Positions 18,669 through 27,777 of a stretch of 64,000 bases of DNA are shown here, piece by piece. This DNA is from an uncultured Paenibacillaceae bacterium (lineage in GTDB: Bacteria > Bacillota > Bacilli > Aneurinibacillales > Aneurinibacillaceae). The first letter of the stretch is position 1, and each line of letters begins with the position of its first letter. The stretch spans positions 62,001 through 126,000 of the forward strand of contig CAMLDI010000004.1 of the NCBI GenBank assembly GCA_946478845.1, given 5' to 3'. Both the position numbers and the translations under genes were made by a program. The notes below the pieces were generated by a model, which saw nothing but the letters and a program-made list of their open reading frames with translations, searched no databases and was not told where the DNA came from.

Positions 18669-19319
18669 ATGAAATACCAGTATGTTTTATTTGATTTAGA
18701 TGGAACCCTTATTGATACCAATGATTTGATTATGACTTCTTTTCTTTATACCTTAGATTTATATTATCCGGGAAAATATACGAAAGAAGATTTAATTCCC
18801 CATATGGGAGAACCTCTTTATGATCAAATGCTTCTCTTTGGGCCGGAACGCGCACAGGAACTTGTGGAAGTTTATCGGGAACATAATGAAAGAGTCCATG
18901 ATGAGCTAGTGAAGGAATTCCCTGGGGTGATCGACACCCTCTCCGCTTTACAGGGGATGGGGATTAAAATGGCGGTGGTTACTTCCAAAATGCGGCGAAC
19001 CGCAGAAATGGGCCTTCGCCTTTTCGGGTTAGAGAAGTATATGGATAGTGTGATTTGCTATCAAGATACAGAAAAACATAAACCGGACCCAGCTCCCCTG
19101 GTGAAATCCATGAATGAATTAGGGGCAGATCCGGCCAAAACGATTATGATTGGAGATAGCCAGTATGATGTTTTGGCTGCTCATAATACAGGCATTGATT
19201 CTGCAGGTGTTGCCTGGAGCTGGAAAGGGGCAGACTTTTTGCAGAGTTTTTCCCCTACCTATATGATTCATCATATGGGGGAATTACTAGACATAGTGAA
19301 GAATTCCCCGGGAAGGTAA
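18669..19319 (+). CDS. ppaX: HAD pyrophosphatase PpaX
   Basis: 216 residues; HAD motif I FDLDGTLIDTND, motif II VVTSKMRRT, motif IV region MIGDSQYDVLAAHNTG. PpaX hydrolyses the pyrophosphate released when HprK dephosphorylates Ser-HPr, which fits its place two genes after hprK. The cap region (about residues 15-80) is of the phosphoglycolate-phosphatase type, so a broader HAD activity is possible. Confidence 0.9.
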   Translation: MKYQYVLFDLDGTLIDTNDLIMTSFLYTLDLYYPGKYTKEDLIPHMGEPLYDQMLLFGPERAQELVEVYREHNERVHDELVKEFPGVIDTLSALQGMGIKMAVVTSKMRRTAEMGLRLFGLEKYMDSVICYQDTEKHKPDPAPLVKSMNELGADPAKTIMIGDSQYDVLAAHNTGIDSAGVAWSWKGADFLQSFSPTYMIHHMGELLDIVKNSPGR

Positions 19320-19332
19320 TTTGAGGTGCTGT

Positions 19333-19848
19333 ATGATGGGAAAACGAAAAACGGAAAGGTATTCGGTTCAGGGAGGGAATTCCCTGTGGCAAATCTATAA
19401 AACCGTATCCTTTTGGAAAGTGTTAAAATGTTTTTTGGTGGTGCAAAGCGCCCGTTATATTCCCTGGATTCCCGTGAAAAACTGGATGTACCGCACCTTC
19501 CTGGGCATGAAAATTGGCGAGAAAACGGCAGTTGCTCTCATGGTGATGATGGATACCATGTATCCGGAGCGAATTTCCATTGGGTCCAATAGCATTATTG
19601 GCTATAATACAACGATTTTAGCCCATGAATATCTCATTAATGAGTATCGGTTAGGGAATGTTTCGATAGGCAATGAGGTGATGATTGGCGCCAATTGTAC
19701 CATATTGCCCGGGGTAACCATTGGGGATGGGGCCATTGTATCCGCAGGGACCCTTGTACATAAAAATGTTCCTCCTGGTGCCTTTGTTGGAGGCAATCCA
19801 ATGGAGATCATTCGCCAGGGGAAGGGTGATTTTGATGTTAATTTATAA
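19333..19848 (+). CDS. Left-handed beta-helix acyltransferase (YvoF-like)
   Basis: 171 residues from the ATG at 19333 (or 19336), behind GAGGTG. The C-terminal two thirds carry hexapeptide repeats (SIGSNSIIGYNTTILAHEYL, VSIGNEVMIGANCTILPGVT, IGDGAIVSAGTLVH), the trimeric acyltransferase fold. Bacillus has the putative acetyltransferase yvoF in the same position after ppaX. Substrate unknown. Its end overlaps the start of the next gene by 14 nt. Confidence 0.85.
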   Translation: MMGKRKTERYSVQGGNSLWQIYKTVSFWKVLKCFLVVQSARYIPWIPVKNWMYRTFLGMKIGEKTAVALMVMMDTMYPERISIGSNSIIGYNTTILAHEYLINEYRLGNVSIGNEVMIGANCTILPGVTIGDGAIVSAGTLVHKNVPPGAFVGGNPMEIIRQGKGDFDVNL

Positions 19849-20761
19849 AAATGGGGAAGTCCACCATGAACAACACATACGCCTTCCGTTAGAAGATGAA
19901 GTGGGTTTTATTCGCCTCTTCCGTCCGACGATAGAGGAAATCAAACACTTTTTAGGGGAGGTCTTTTCCTGCCATCCCCTGGTCGTGGAAGACTGTGTTT
20001 ATCTGGAACGGCAACGGCCCAAAGTGGATACTTATAAAAATCATGCCCTGGTGATGTTCTCCAGTTTGCGGGAGGATTTAACCTTCAGCAAAATGGGAAT
20101 TATCATCGGGAAGAATTATATCATTGCCATGTATCACGAAGTGATTCCCACCCTGGATGAACTTAAAGAGGATTTTCAACAGGTGCCGGAACGAATGGAA
20201 CATCCAGGCCTTGTTCTATATCATTTATTAGACAGCTGTGTGGATCAATATATGTCTATCACGGATATCATTGAGGAGAAGGTGGATTCTCTGGAAACTG
20301 CCCTCTATAACAACCCCATGGGGAAACTATCCCAGGAAATTTTCCAATTGAAAAGGCGCATGCATGGGATTCGCCGTACCTTTGTGGAGGAGCGGGATGT
20401 ACTGGGAACCTTAATGCACACCCAATTCCCTTATACACGGGAAGAGACCAATTTGTATTTAATGGATGTGTATGACCATTTAAATAGGGTTGTGGATTCG
20501 GTGGATAGTTTTCGTGAGGCCTTAACCTCCATTTTAGAATTGCAGGTTTCCTTAAAAGGGGACCGCATGAATGAAATTATGAAAACCCTGACTCTTGTGA
20601 GCACCTTCTTCTTGCCCTTAACCTTTATTGTAGGGTTGTATGGGACCAATTTGCGCTTGCCTGAATACCAGTGGGTTTTAGGTTATCCCTACCTGTGGGT
20701 GGTATTAATCGCAACCACCCTATTTATGTATTTTTATTTTAAAAGGAAAAACTGGTGGTAA
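19835..20761 (+). CDS. CorA-family divalent metal transporter with a GTN motif
   Basis: 308 residues from the ATG at 19835 (AAGGGTGAT upstream), overlapping the acyltransferase gene. It has the long cytoplasmic alpha/beta and helical funnel region and two C-terminal membrane helices (LVSTFFLPLTFIVGLYGTN and YLWVVLIATTLFMYFYFKRK). Proteins of this family carry the selectivity motif YGMN at the end of the first helix; here it reads YGTN (20639-20650). CorA channels import Mg2+ or Co2+, and relatives with altered motifs can export Zn2+. The ion is therefore uncertain. Confidence 0.85.
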   Translation: MLIYKNGEVHHEQHIRLPLEDEVGFIRLFRPTIEEIKHFLGEVFSCHPLVVEDCVYLERQRPKVDTYKNHALVMFSSLREDLTFSKMGIIIGKNYIIAMYHEVIPTLDELKEDFQQVPERMEHPGLVLYHLLDSCVDQYMSITDIIEEKVDSLETALYNNPMGKLSQEIFQLKRRMHGIRRTFVEERDVLGTLMHTQFPYTREETNLYLMDVYDHLNRVVDSVDSFREALTSILELQVSLKGDRMNEIMKTLTLVSTFFLPLTFIVGLYGTNLRLPEYQWVLGYPYLWVVLIATTLFMYFYFKRKNWW

Positions 20762-20770
20762 GGGGTATGG

Positions 20771-20799
20771 TTGACGGGGGAAGGGCAGCAGGGTATACT
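20771..20799 (+). promoter_or_regulatory. Sigma-A promoter of the his operon
   Basis: TTGACG (20771-20776), 17-nt spacer, TATACT (20794-20799), about 77 bp before hisZ. It is one of the best promoter matches in the window. Confidence 0.75.
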
Positions 20800-20822
20800 A
20801 CTGTAAACAGATACTTTAGCGT

Positions 20823-20862
20823 GATAAAGAGATAAAGTGATAAAGCGATAAAGTGATAAAGA
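20823..20862 (+). repeat. Five 8-nt tandem repeats (GATAAAGN) in the hisZ leader
   Basis: Five head-to-tail units GATAAAG followed by A, T, C, T, A, ending next to the hisZ ribosome binding site (GAGGAGTGAT). The units lie in the transcribed leader if the promoter at 20771-20799 is used. Copy number could vary by slippage. Confidence 0.85.
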
Positions 20863-20875
20863 GGAGTGATGAGCG

Positions 20876-22039
20876 ATGTCCAAACCTCTAGGATTTGAAA
20901 AACCCTTAGGGATGAGAGATATATTGCCTGGTGCGTTACAAAAACAACGTTGGTTGCAACACCGTTTGCTAGAATCCATGAGCCAGTGGGGTTATCGAGA
21001 GATTTTAACTCCTACCCTTGAATACTATGATACCGTTGGCGGGGCAAGTGCGACCCTGGATGAACGGTTATTTAAATTATTAGACCGCCAGGGTAAAACC
21101 CTGGTGCTTCGCCCTGATATGACCGCACCTATTGCACGGGTGGCTTCTTCCATGTTAAAAGAGGAGCCATTTCCTCTTCGCCTTATGTATTCTTCCAATG
21201 TATTTCGCGCCCAGGCGAAAGAAGCAGGAAGAAATGCAGAATACTTTCAAACCGGTGTTGAGCTTATTGGGTCCAATAACGTAGATGCAGATGCAGAAGT
21301 AATTGCTCTGGCCGTATCCGTGTTAAAAGCCGCAGGGTTAAAAGAGTTTAAAATTGCCATTGGCCATGTTGGGTTCCTCGAAGGATTATTAGAGGAAACA
21401 GTAGACCAACCTGATCATCGGGAAGAGTTAAAAGGGTATCTTCATAACCGGAATTTTGTTGGGTTCCGCAAGTATGTAGAAAGCCTTAGCTTAGCAAAAG
21501 AAAAAGAAGAACGGTTAAAAGAATTGCTTACTCTCCGTGGAGGGGAAGAATTGATTAAGCGGGCGGAAGCCATTACCATCAATGGCGAAGCCCGCAAAGC
21601 AGTAACGAACCTGCGCCAGCTGTGGGACGCTTTAGAAGCCTATCAGTTAACAGATTCTGTTCTCTTTGATTTGAATCTCTTAAGCAATTTAAATTACTAT
21701 ACAGGGATTTTATTTGAAGGCTATGCAGCAGGCCAGGGTTTCCCCATTTGTACTGGAGGCCGTTACGATGGACTTATGGCCCAGTTTGGCCGCCCTGCAC
21801 CTGCTACGGGTTTCGCAGTGCAAATGGACCGATTAATGGAAGCAACGTCTTTTGCGGCTGAAGAAATGCCAAGAACCCTTGTTTTATATACCGAGGAACA
21901 GCGTACCATCGCTTTTGAAAAGGCCCGTCTTCTACGCCAGGAAACAGGGATTGTGGTGACCCAGCGAAAAGAAGAATGGAATCCGCGTAACAGTGATCGT
22001 TATGATCGAGTATTGGATTTGACAAAGGAGGAGAACTAA
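20876..22039 (+). CDS. hisZ: ATP phosphoribosyltransferase regulatory subunit HisZ
   Basis: 387 residues, class II histidyl-tRNA synthetase-like fold: motif 2 region [20 protein letters not shown], then [13 protein letters not shown], and [12 protein letters not shown]. It lacks the C-terminal anticodon-binding domain of true HisRS and is followed directly by the short form of HisG, which needs HisZ for activity and histidine feedback. First gene of the operon, with GAGGAGTGAT as ribosome binding site. Confidence 0.95.
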   Translation: MSKPLGFEKPLGMRDILPGALQKQRWLQHRLLESMSQWGYREILTPTLEYYDTVGGASATLDERLFKLLDRQGKTLVLRPDMTAPIARVASSMLKEEPFPLRLMYSSNVFRAQAKEAGRNAEYFQTGVELIGSNNVDADAEVIALAVSVLKAAGLKEFKIAIGHVGFLEGLLEETVDQPDHREELKGYLHNRNFVGFRKYVESLSLAKEKEERLKELLTLRGGEELIKRAEAITINGEARKAVTNLRQLWDALEAYQLTDSVLFDLNLLSNLNYYTGILFEGYAAGQGFPICTGGRYDGLMAQFGRPAPATGFAVQMDRLMEATSFAAEEMPRTLVLYTEEQRTIAFEKARLLRQETGIVVTQRKEEWNPRNSDRYDRVLDLTKEEN

Positions 22040-22040
22040 C

Positions 22041-22688
22041 ATGTCCCGGCAACAAGAAAAATTAATTGTCGCGATGCCAAAAGGGCGAATTTTTGAAGAG
22101 GCCGTTGATCTCCTTCGTCGTGCAGGAGTTAATTTGCCTCCTGAGTTTGAAGATTCACGGAAGTTGATTATCCCTGTTCCTGAAGCAGGAATGGATTTTA
22201 TATTGGCCAAGCCGACAGATGTGCCTACCTATGTGGAATATGGGGTTGCGGATATTGGGGTTGTGGGAAAAGACGTTCTTCTTGAAGAGGATCGGGATGT
22301 TTATGAATTGTTAGATTTGAACATTAGCAAATGTAAAATGGCGGTGGCGGGCCTTCCTGATTGGAAAGATGATGGCAATCAACCTCGCGTGGCTACCAAG
22401 TTCCCCCGCATTGCCTCCAAGTTTTTCCGGGAGAAAGGGCAACAGGTGGAAGTCATTAAATTAAATGGTTCCATTGAGTTAGCCCCCATTATTGGCCTGG
22501 CTGACCGCATTGTGGATATTGTTTCTACAGGGCAGACCTTAAGGGAAAACGGCCTTGTGGTCCATGAAGAGATTTTGCCAATTTCCACTCGTTTAATTGC
22601 CAATCGGGTAAGCTATCGTATGAAAAGTGAAGCCATTGATTATGTGTACCAAAAATTTGCTTCTGTGGTGGAAAAGAAGGAGGTATAG
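22041..22688 (+). CDS. hisG: ATP phosphoribosyltransferase catalytic subunit (short form)
   Basis: 215 residues, the HisZ-dependent short form lacking the C-terminal regulatory domain. [20 protein letters not shown] opens the protein, and the PRPP-binding loop is [15 protein letters not shown]. It joins ATP and PRPP to make phosphoribosyl-ATP, the first and committed step of histidine synthesis. It begins one nucleotide after hisZ. Confidence 0.97.
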   Translation: MSRQQEKLIVAMPKGRIFEEAVDLLRRAGVNLPPEFEDSRKLIIPVPEAGMDFILAKPTDVPTYVEYGVADIGVVGKDVLLEEDRDVYELLDLNISKCKMAVAGLPDWKDDGNQPRVATKFPRIASKFFREKGQQVEVIKLNGSIELAPIIGLADRIVDIVSTGQTLRENGLVVHEEILPISTRLIANRVSYRMKSEAIDYVYQKFASVVEKKEV

Positions 22689-22691
22689 TCC

Positions 22692-23978
22692 ATGTTACGC
22701 ATTGTGGATGCCGCAGAATTCAGCACCCGGCGGGATGTAGAAAATGGAACAGAAACTCAGCGTGCTGCTGTTTTAGAAATATTAGATCGTGTAAAAAAAG
22801 AAGGGGATGCTGCTGTCAAAAGCTATACGGAAAAGTTTGACGGCATTGCTTTAGATACCCTGCGAGTGACAGCCGAAGAAATGGAAGAGGCTCTTTCCCT
22901 CATTGATCCTGCTGTTCGCCAGGCGTTGCGGGAAGCTGCAGGCCATATTCGGGCTTACCATGAAAAACAACTTCGCCCTTCCTGGATGATGACTGAGGAA
23001 AAAGGAACCATGTTAGGACAAATCATCCGCCCTTTGCGCCGGGTAGGCCTGTATGTTCCAGGGGGCACGGCAGCTTATCCTTCCTCTGTTTTAATGAATG
23101 CGATTCCCGCCCAGGTGGCCGGGGTTGCTGAAATTGTAATGGTCACACCTCCAGGAAAAGACGGAAAACTAAATCCTGGTGTCCTTACAGCAGCTTATGA
23201 TTTAGGCATTCAGGAAATCTATAAAATTGGCGGGGCACAGGCCATTGGGGCTCTTACCTATGGAACAGAATCTATTGCACCTGTTGATAAAATTGTGGGG
23301 CCTGGCAATATTTTTGTCGCTTTAGCTAAACGGGAAGTATTCGGCTTTGTTGACATAGATATGGTGGCTGGTCCCAGTGAAATTCTTGTGGTTGCTGATG
23401 GCACGGCCAATCCTGCATATGTAGCGGCAGACCTTCTCTCCCAGGCAGAACATGACAGGATGGCATCGTCTGTTTTAGTGACTCCATCGAAAAAGTTAGC
23501 CCTGGCTGTGCAGGCAGAGGTTGAATCTCAATTGGCTACTTTGCCACGCCGGGAAATCGCTCAGGCGTCTATTGAAGACCATGGGGCCATTTGCCTGGTG
23601 AATGATTTAGATGAGGCTTTTGACATGGTGAATCGGTTAGCACCTGAACACTTAGAAGTGATGTTGGAAAACCCCATGAATTACCTTGGGAAGATTCAAA
23701 ATGCAGGTGCCATTTTCCTTGGTTCCTATAGCTCAGAACCTGTTGGGGATTACTTTGCTGGCCCAAATCACGTATTGCCAACCAATGGAACGGCCCGTTT
23801 CTCATCGCCATTAAATGTGGATGATTTTATGAAGAAATCTAGTTTAATTTACTATAGTAAAGGTGATCTTTTGGCCAACGGATCTAAAATTGTATCTTTA
23901 GCCCGCCAGGAAGGGTTGGAAGCCCATGCCCGTGCCATTCAGGTACGCCTGGATCAAGAAAGTCAGGAAAGGGAGTAA
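22692..23978 (+). CDS. hisD: Histidinol dehydrogenase
   Basis: 428 residues; NAD-site segments VPGGTAAYPSSVLMNAIPAQ and KIGGAQAIGALTYGTESI, and the signature VDKIVGPGNIFVALAKREVF. The metal and base residues in LSQAEHD and APEHLE are present. A zinc enzyme that carries out the last two oxidations from histidinol to histidine. Spacing to hisG is 3 nt. Confidence 0.97.
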   Translation: MLRIVDAAEFSTRRDVENGTETQRAAVLEILDRVKKEGDAAVKSYTEKFDGIALDTLRVTAEEMEEALSLIDPAVRQALREAAGHIRAYHEKQLRPSWMMTEEKGTMLGQIIRPLRRVGLYVPGGTAAYPSSVLMNAIPAQVAGVAEIVMVTPPGKDGKLNPGVLTAAYDLGIQEIYKIGGAQAIGALTYGTESIAPVDKIVGPGNIFVALAKREVFGFVDIDMVAGPSEILVVADGTANPAYVAADLLSQAEHDRMASSVLVTPSKKLALAVQAEVESQLATLPRREIAQASIEDHGAICLVNDLDEAFDMVNRLAPEHLEVMLENPMNYLGKIQNAGAIFLGSYSSEPVGDYFAGPNHVLPTNGTARFSSPLNVDDFMKKSSLIYYSKGDLLANGSKIVSLARQEGLEAHARAIQVRLDQESQERE

Positions 23979-23981
23979 GTC

Positions 23982-24566
23982 ATGAGAGAATCTACCGTGG
24001 TTCGCAAAACGAATGAAACAAATATTGCCCTTACCTTTGGCCTTGATGGGGAAGGGACTGGCTCTATTCATACGGATGTTCCTTTTATGGATCATATGCT
24101 TGACCTTGTTGCCAAGCATGGCCAGTTTCATCTAGATATCCAGGCGAAAGGGGACATTGAAATTGATGACCACCATGTCACAGAAGATGTGGCCATTTGC
24201 CTGGGACAGGCATTGCGGGAGGCTTTAGGAGATAAAAAAGGAATTAAACGGTATGCCTCGGTATTCCTTCCCATGGATGAAGCCTTGGCCCAGGTTGTTA
24301 TTGATATTAGCAACCGTCCCCATCTGGAATATCGGGCTGAGTTTCCTTCTGCTAGTGTAGGAAACTTCCAAACGGAATTGGTCCATGAGTTTTTATGGAA
24401 ACTGGCCTTAGAGGCCCGGATTACCCTGCATATTATCGTTCATTATGGACGGAATACCCATCATATGATTGAAGCAGTCTTTAAAGCCCTTGGACGTGCA
24501 TTGGATGAAGCTACCCAGTTGGATCCCCGGGTGAAGGGGGTTCCTTCAACGAAAGGAATGTTGTAA
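23982..24566 (+). CDS. hisB: Imidazoleglycerol-phosphate dehydratase
   Basis: 194 residues, monofunctional form. Manganese-binding His clusters: DVPFMDHMLDLVAKHGQF, DDHHVTEDVAICLGQAL and GRNTHHMIEAVFKALGRAL. It dehydrates imidazole-glycerol phosphate. The phosphatase domain seen in enteric HisB is absent, so histidinol phosphatase must be encoded elsewhere, as must the aminotransferase HisC. Confidence 0.97.
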   Translation: MRESTVVRKTNETNIALTFGLDGEGTGSIHTDVPFMDHMLDLVAKHGQFHLDIQAKGDIEIDDHHVTEDVAICLGQALREALGDKKGIKRYASVFLPMDEALAQVVIDISNRPHLEYRAEFPSASVGNFQTELVHEFLWKLALEARITLHIIVHYGRNTHHMIEAVFKALGRALDEATQLDPRVKGVPSTKGML

Positions 24567-25181
24567 ATGATTGCAATTATTGACTATGGCATGGGAAATT
24601 TACATAGCGTAAGCAAAGCAGTAGAACGATTGGGGCATGACTATTGTTTTGTCTCTACCAGAGAAGAGTTAATGAAAGCAGAAGGAGCCATTCTTCCAGG
24701 GGTAGGCGCTTTTGGCGACGCCATGAAAAATCTCCAGGAAAAAGGCCTCATTGAACCCATTAAAGAATATGTGGCAGCAGGAAAACCTCTTCTGGGGATT
24801 TGCCTGGGCATGCAAATTCTCTTCGAATCCAGCAATGAACACGGGCAACATACAGGACTTGGCCTTTTGCCAGGACACATTGCCCGTTTTGAAGGAGATT
24901 ATAAGGTCCCCCATATGGGTTGGAATCAATTGAAATTCTTGCAAGACAGCCCTGTCTTAAACGATGTAGAAGAAGGGTATGTGTACTTTGTCCATTCCTA
25001 TTTTCTCCAACCAGAAGAATGCAATCGCTCTGTGTTGCTGGCTACCACTGATTATTATCAAGAAGTGCCTGCCATTGTGGGCCAGGGGAATTTATTCGGC
25101 ATGCAATTCCATCCGGAGAAAAGCGGAGCTGTTGGCATGAAGCTATTGCAAAACTTCACTGAATTCGTAGAGAAGGTATAG
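24567..25181 (+). CDS. hisH: Imidazole glycerol phosphate synthase, glutaminase subunit
   Basis: 204 residues, class I glutamine amidotransferase: nucleophile in [14 protein letters not shown], catalytic His/Glu in [10 protein letters not shown]. It feeds ammonia to HisF. The ATG follows the hisB stop without a gap. Confidence 0.97.
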   Translation: MIAIIDYGMGNLHSVSKAVERLGHDYCFVSTREELMKAEGAILPGVGAFGDAMKNLQEKGLIEPIKEYVAAGKPLLGICLGMQILFESSNEHGQHTGLGLLPGHIARFEGDYKVPHMGWNQLKFLQDSPVLNDVEEGYVYFVHSYFLQPEECNRSVLLATTDYYQEVPAIVGQGNLFGMQFHPEKSGAVGMKLLQNFTEFVEKV

Positions 25182-25195
25182 AGGGGGGAAGGAAC

Positions 25196-25945
25196 ATGAG
25201 TTTTATTATTTATCCAGCCATTGATATGCGTGGGGGAAAATGCGTCCGCCTTTTGCAAGGGGATTACAATAAGGAAACCGTATACGGGGATTCTCCATTG
25301 GAAATGGCGAAACAATGGGCGTCTCAGGGTGCAGAATTTATTCATCTGGTAGATTTGGATGCCGCTAAAGTGGGGAAACCTGTGAATGATGAGTGGGTAT
25401 TATCCATTGCCCGTGAATTGGATGTGCCTGTACAAATCGGCGGCGGTTTGCGCCGCATGGAAGATGTGGACCGCTATTTGCAAAACGGGGTACAACGGGT
25501 GATTTTAGGCACTGCTGCCATTCAAGACCGTCCTTTTACAGAAAAAGTATTGGCTAAATATGGAGACCGTGTTGCCATTGGCATTGATGCCCGGGATGGC
25601 TATGTTGCTACTCATGGCTGGTTAGAAACGTCTTCTGTAACTGCAGAAGAATTAGCGAAAGAATTGATTGCCAAAGGTGCAGAAACCTTTATTTATACAG
25701 ATATTTCCCGGGATGGAACCTTAGAGGGCCCAAATACGGAAAGCATTGTCCGTTTAGCGAAAGCCACTGGCAAAAACGTAATTGCTTCAGGTGGGGTTAG
25801 TGTGGCAGAAGACCTCTATGATTTGGCTCGTTATGCAAAAGATGGCGTTGGCGGTGCTATTGTTGGAAAAGCTCTTTACACCCAGCGCATTGATCTAGCA
25901 GAAGCCATTGCCATAGTGAAGGAAAAGGAGGGGGAATCATGTTAA
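25196..25945 (+). CDS. hisA: ProFAR isomerase HisA
   Basis: 249-residue TIM barrel with the paired phosphate-binding motifs of the HisA/HisF family: [17 protein letters not shown] in the first half and [20 protein letters not shown] in the second, and catalytic Asp in [19 protein letters not shown] and [14 protein letters not shown]. It isomerises ProFAR to PRFAR. hisF starts inside its last codons. Confidence 0.96.
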   Translation: MSFIIYPAIDMRGGKCVRLLQGDYNKETVYGDSPLEMAKQWASQGAEFIHLVDLDAAKVGKPVNDEWVLSIARELDVPVQIGGGLRRMEDVDRYLQNGVQRVILGTAAIQDRPFTEKVLAKYGDRVAIGIDARDGYVATHGWLETSSVTAEELAKELIAKGAETFIYTDISRDGTLEGPNTESIVRLAKATGKNVIASGGVSVAEDLYDLARYAKDGVGGAIVGKALYTQRIDLAEAIAIVKEKEGESC

Positions 25946-26703
25946 CGAAACGGATTATCCCTTGCCTTGATGTCAAAGAAGGACGGGTTGTAAAAGGGAT
26001 TAGTTTTGTGAATCTCCGGGATGCCGGGGATCCTGTAGAACTGGCAAAACGGTATAGTGATGAAGGGGCAGATGAACTGGTATTTCTTGATATCTCTGCC
26101 TCCCACGAAGGCCGGCAAACCATGGTTGAAGTGGTGGAGAACACAGCGGCAAATGTGACCATCCCTTTTACAGTTGGCGGTGGAATCAACACTGTGGAAG
26201 ATATGAAGGGGATTCTTCGTGCCGGAGCGGATAAAGTGTCGGTGAATACTGCAGCAGTGAACCGTCCTGAATTAATTAAAGAGGGCTCTGAAATGTTCGG
26301 CGCCCAATGTATTGTAGTAGCCATTGATGCGAAATCCAAAGAAGATGGCAGCGGGTGGGAAGTGTACACCCACGGAGGACGTACACCCACAGGCATTGAT
26401 GCCGTAGAATGGGCAAAAAAAGCGGAGTCTCTTGGAGCGGGAGAAATCCTTCTTACCAGCATGGATTGTGATGGGCAAAAAGATGGGTTTAACCTGCCTT
26501 TAACCCGGGCCATTTCCGAAGCTGTAGGCATTCCAGTCATTGCTTCCGGCGGGGCAGGAAACAAAGAGCACTTCTCTGCTGCTTTCATTGAAGGAAAAGC
26601 AGATGCAGCCCTGGCAGCCTCCATTTTCCACTATGAAGAGACATCCATTAAAGAAGTAAAAGATTATTTGCAAAAACAAAAGGTCCACGTACGGGTCGTA
26701 TAG
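25939..26703 (+). CDS. hisF: Imidazole glycerol phosphate synthase, cyclase subunit
   Basis: 254-residue TIM barrel: [19 protein letters not shown] with the catalytic Asp, [39 protein letters not shown] and [13 protein letters not shown]. It cyclises PRFAR with ammonia from HisH to give imidazole-glycerol phosphate and AICAR. It overlaps hisA by 7 nt. Confidence 0.97.
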   Translation: MLTKRIIPCLDVKEGRVVKGISFVNLRDAGDPVELAKRYSDEGADELVFLDISASHEGRQTMVEVVENTAANVTIPFTVGGGINTVEDMKGILRAGADKVSVNTAAVNRPELIKEGSEMFGAQCIVVAIDAKSKEDGSGWEVYTHGGRTPTGIDAVEWAKKAESLGAGEILLTSMDCDGQKDGFNLPLTRAISEAVGIPVIASGGAGNKEHFSAAFIEGKADAALAASIFHYEETSIKEVKDYLQKQKVHVRVV

Positions 26704-26715
26704 GAGACGAAGATC

Positions 26716-27333
26716 ATGGATATTAAGTTTGATGAAAAAGGCCTTGTACCTGCCATCGTACAAGACGTTCAAAGCAAAGAAGTAATGATGATGGCTTATA
26801 TGAACGAAGAATCATTGCAAAAAACCCTGGAAACGAAAGAAACCTGGTTCTTTAGCCGTTCCCGCAATGAATTGTGGAACAAGGGGGCTACCAGCGGAAA
26901 TACACAAAAAGTGGTTGATGTATTGTATGATTGCGATTCTGACACACTTCTGGTGAAAGTCTTCCCAGCAGGTCCCGCTTGCCATCGCAATACCTACACC
27001 TGTTTTACAGATACCCTTCTTGGAGAACAAAATACAGTAGGTTCCCAAGACCGTTTTGCGATTATTAATGAATTAGAACGTGTCATTGCCCAGCGGGAAG
27101 CAGAAATGCCTGAAGGTGCATATACTACTTATCTTTTTGAAAAAGGAATCGATAAAATCCTGAAAAAAGTAGGGGAAGAAGCAGGCGAAGTCATTATCGC
27201 TGCGAAAAATCGGGATCCGGAAGAATTGAAATGGGAAGTGGCTGATCTCATGTATCACCTGTTGGTAATGTTGCGTGAACAAAAGCTGCCTCTTGATGAA
27301 GTATTAAAAGTGTTAGAGGAACGCCATAAATAG
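26716..27333 (+). CDS. hisIE: Bifunctional PRA-CH / PRA-PH (HisIE)
   Basis: 205 residues, a fusion of two enzymes. Residues 1-115 are the cyclohydrolase ([48 protein letters not shown] with the zinc ligands). Residues 120-205 are the pyrophosphohydrolase ([34 protein letters not shown]). Steps two and three of the pathway. Last gene of the operon. Confidence 0.96.
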   Translation: MDIKFDEKGLVPAIVQDVQSKEVMMMAYMNEESLQKTLETKETWFFSRSRNELWNKGATSGNTQKVVDVLYDCDSDTLLVKVFPAGPACHRNTYTCFTDTLLGEQNTVGSQDRFAIINELERVIAQREAEMPEGAYTTYLFEKGIDKILKKVGEEAGEVIIAAKNRDPEELKWEVADLMYHLLVMLREQKLPLDEVLKVLEERHK

Positions 27334-27348
27334 ATTGGTAGATGGAAT

Positions 27349-27390
27349 AGGGGTAACCAGGTGCGTATGTAAATGCACCTGGTTACCCCT
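27349..27390. repeat. 16-bp perfect inverted repeat after the his operon
   Basis: AGGGGTAACCAGGTGC (27349-27364) is exactly complementary to 27375-27390, with a 10-nt loop. It follows hisIE by 16 nt and is a likely terminator or mRNA 3' end, but the bases after it are not a clear T run. Confidence 0.7.
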
Positions 27391-27415
27391 TATCATGTTT
27401 ATCCCCCTGGGTCAG
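27388..27415 (-). repeat. Dispersed repeat, copy D
   Basis: Minus-strand reading CTGACCCAGGGGGATAAACA then TGATAAGG, a diverged copy of the element at 4016-4044. It is followed on the plus strand by a GNRA-loop hairpin, as is copy E. Confidence 0.5.
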
Positions 27416-27422
27416 TCAGTAG

Positions 27423-27438
27423 AAGCTCGCAAGAGCTT
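27423..27438. repeat. Hairpin with GCAA tetraloop, unit 1
   Basis: AAGCTC-GCAA-GAGCTT. The same hairpin recurs at 27491-27504, each placed 3-7 nt after a copy of the dispersed repeat. Confidence 0.65.
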
Positions 27439-27458
27439 AGGTCGGAGGTCTATTGTTG

Positions 27459-27488
27459 CTCCTTATAATCTTTATCCCTATTAGTCAG
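27459..27488 (-). repeat. Dispersed repeat, copy E
   Basis: Minus-strand reading CTGACTAATAGGGATAAAGA then TTATAAGGAG; very close to copy B (5906-5935). Confidence 0.6.
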
Positions 27489-27490
27489 TA

Positions 27491-27504
27491 AGCTCGCAAG
27501 AGCT
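27491..27504. repeat. Hairpin with GCAA tetraloop, unit 2
   Basis: AGCTC-GCAA-GAGCT, the second copy of the 27423-27438 hairpin. Copies D/E plus hairpins look like a tandem duplication of a unit of about 70 bp in the 605-bp gap between hisIE and the next plus-strand gene. Confidence 0.65.
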
Positions 27505-27587
27505 AATCTATCAGTTGTTAAAGATAAACAAAAGTATGTAGGATTTACTCAACTATACCATTACATTTTGTAGAGACTTTATTGTCA

Positions 27588-27722
27588 TTAGTATTGATGG
27601 TAACCCATTAACTCTATACCAACCTCTTCCAAGGAGAAGTATGCCGTATACAAGATTTCGAACGACCATGTGTTACCTATATTTGATATATTTCCAAATT
27701 TTAGATTTTGGATTGCTGCCAT
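27588..27722 (-). CDS. Possible 44-residue protein of unknown function
   Basis: Read on the minus strand: ATG at 27722-27720, preceded by AGAGGTGA at ideal spacing, encoding MAAIQNLKFGNISNIGNTWS and ending in LMGYHQY. I do not recognise it; the start is faintly like small GerP-type spore-germination proteins, but that is not a secure match. Its ribosome binding site lies in the hairpin CACCT-CTT-AGGTG (27729-27741). Small size and lack of a family make it a tentative call. Confidence 0.4.
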   Translation of the reverse strand: MAAIQNLKFGNISNIGNTWSFEILYTAYFSLEEVGIELMGYHQY

Positions 27723-27744
27723 ACTAGTCACCTCTTAGGTGATG

Positions 27745-27777
27745 AATCGAGTGTGAGTTTTTGCACTCGATTTTTTT
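27745..27777 (+). terminator. Rho-independent terminator
   Basis: AATCGAGTG (27745-27753) pairs with CACTCGATT (27764-27772) and is followed by seven Ts. No plus-strand gene is recognised directly upstream, so it may end a small transcript from the repeat region or act as a leader attenuator for the gene at 27939. Confidence 0.7.

Noticed and set aside
20823..20862. CRISPR-like array
   Set aside because: Units are 8 nt, contiguous and without spacers, so it is a simple tandem repeat.
20800..20875. T-box or histidine leader peptide before hisZ
   Set aside because: The leader is too short, has no T-box motif and no His-codon run or terminator; only the 8-nt repeats are found.
25857..26624. 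255-codon minus-strand frame
   Set aside because: It is antisense to hisF, whose motifs are complete; the Ser/Pro/Arg-rich composition is typical of a shadow frame.
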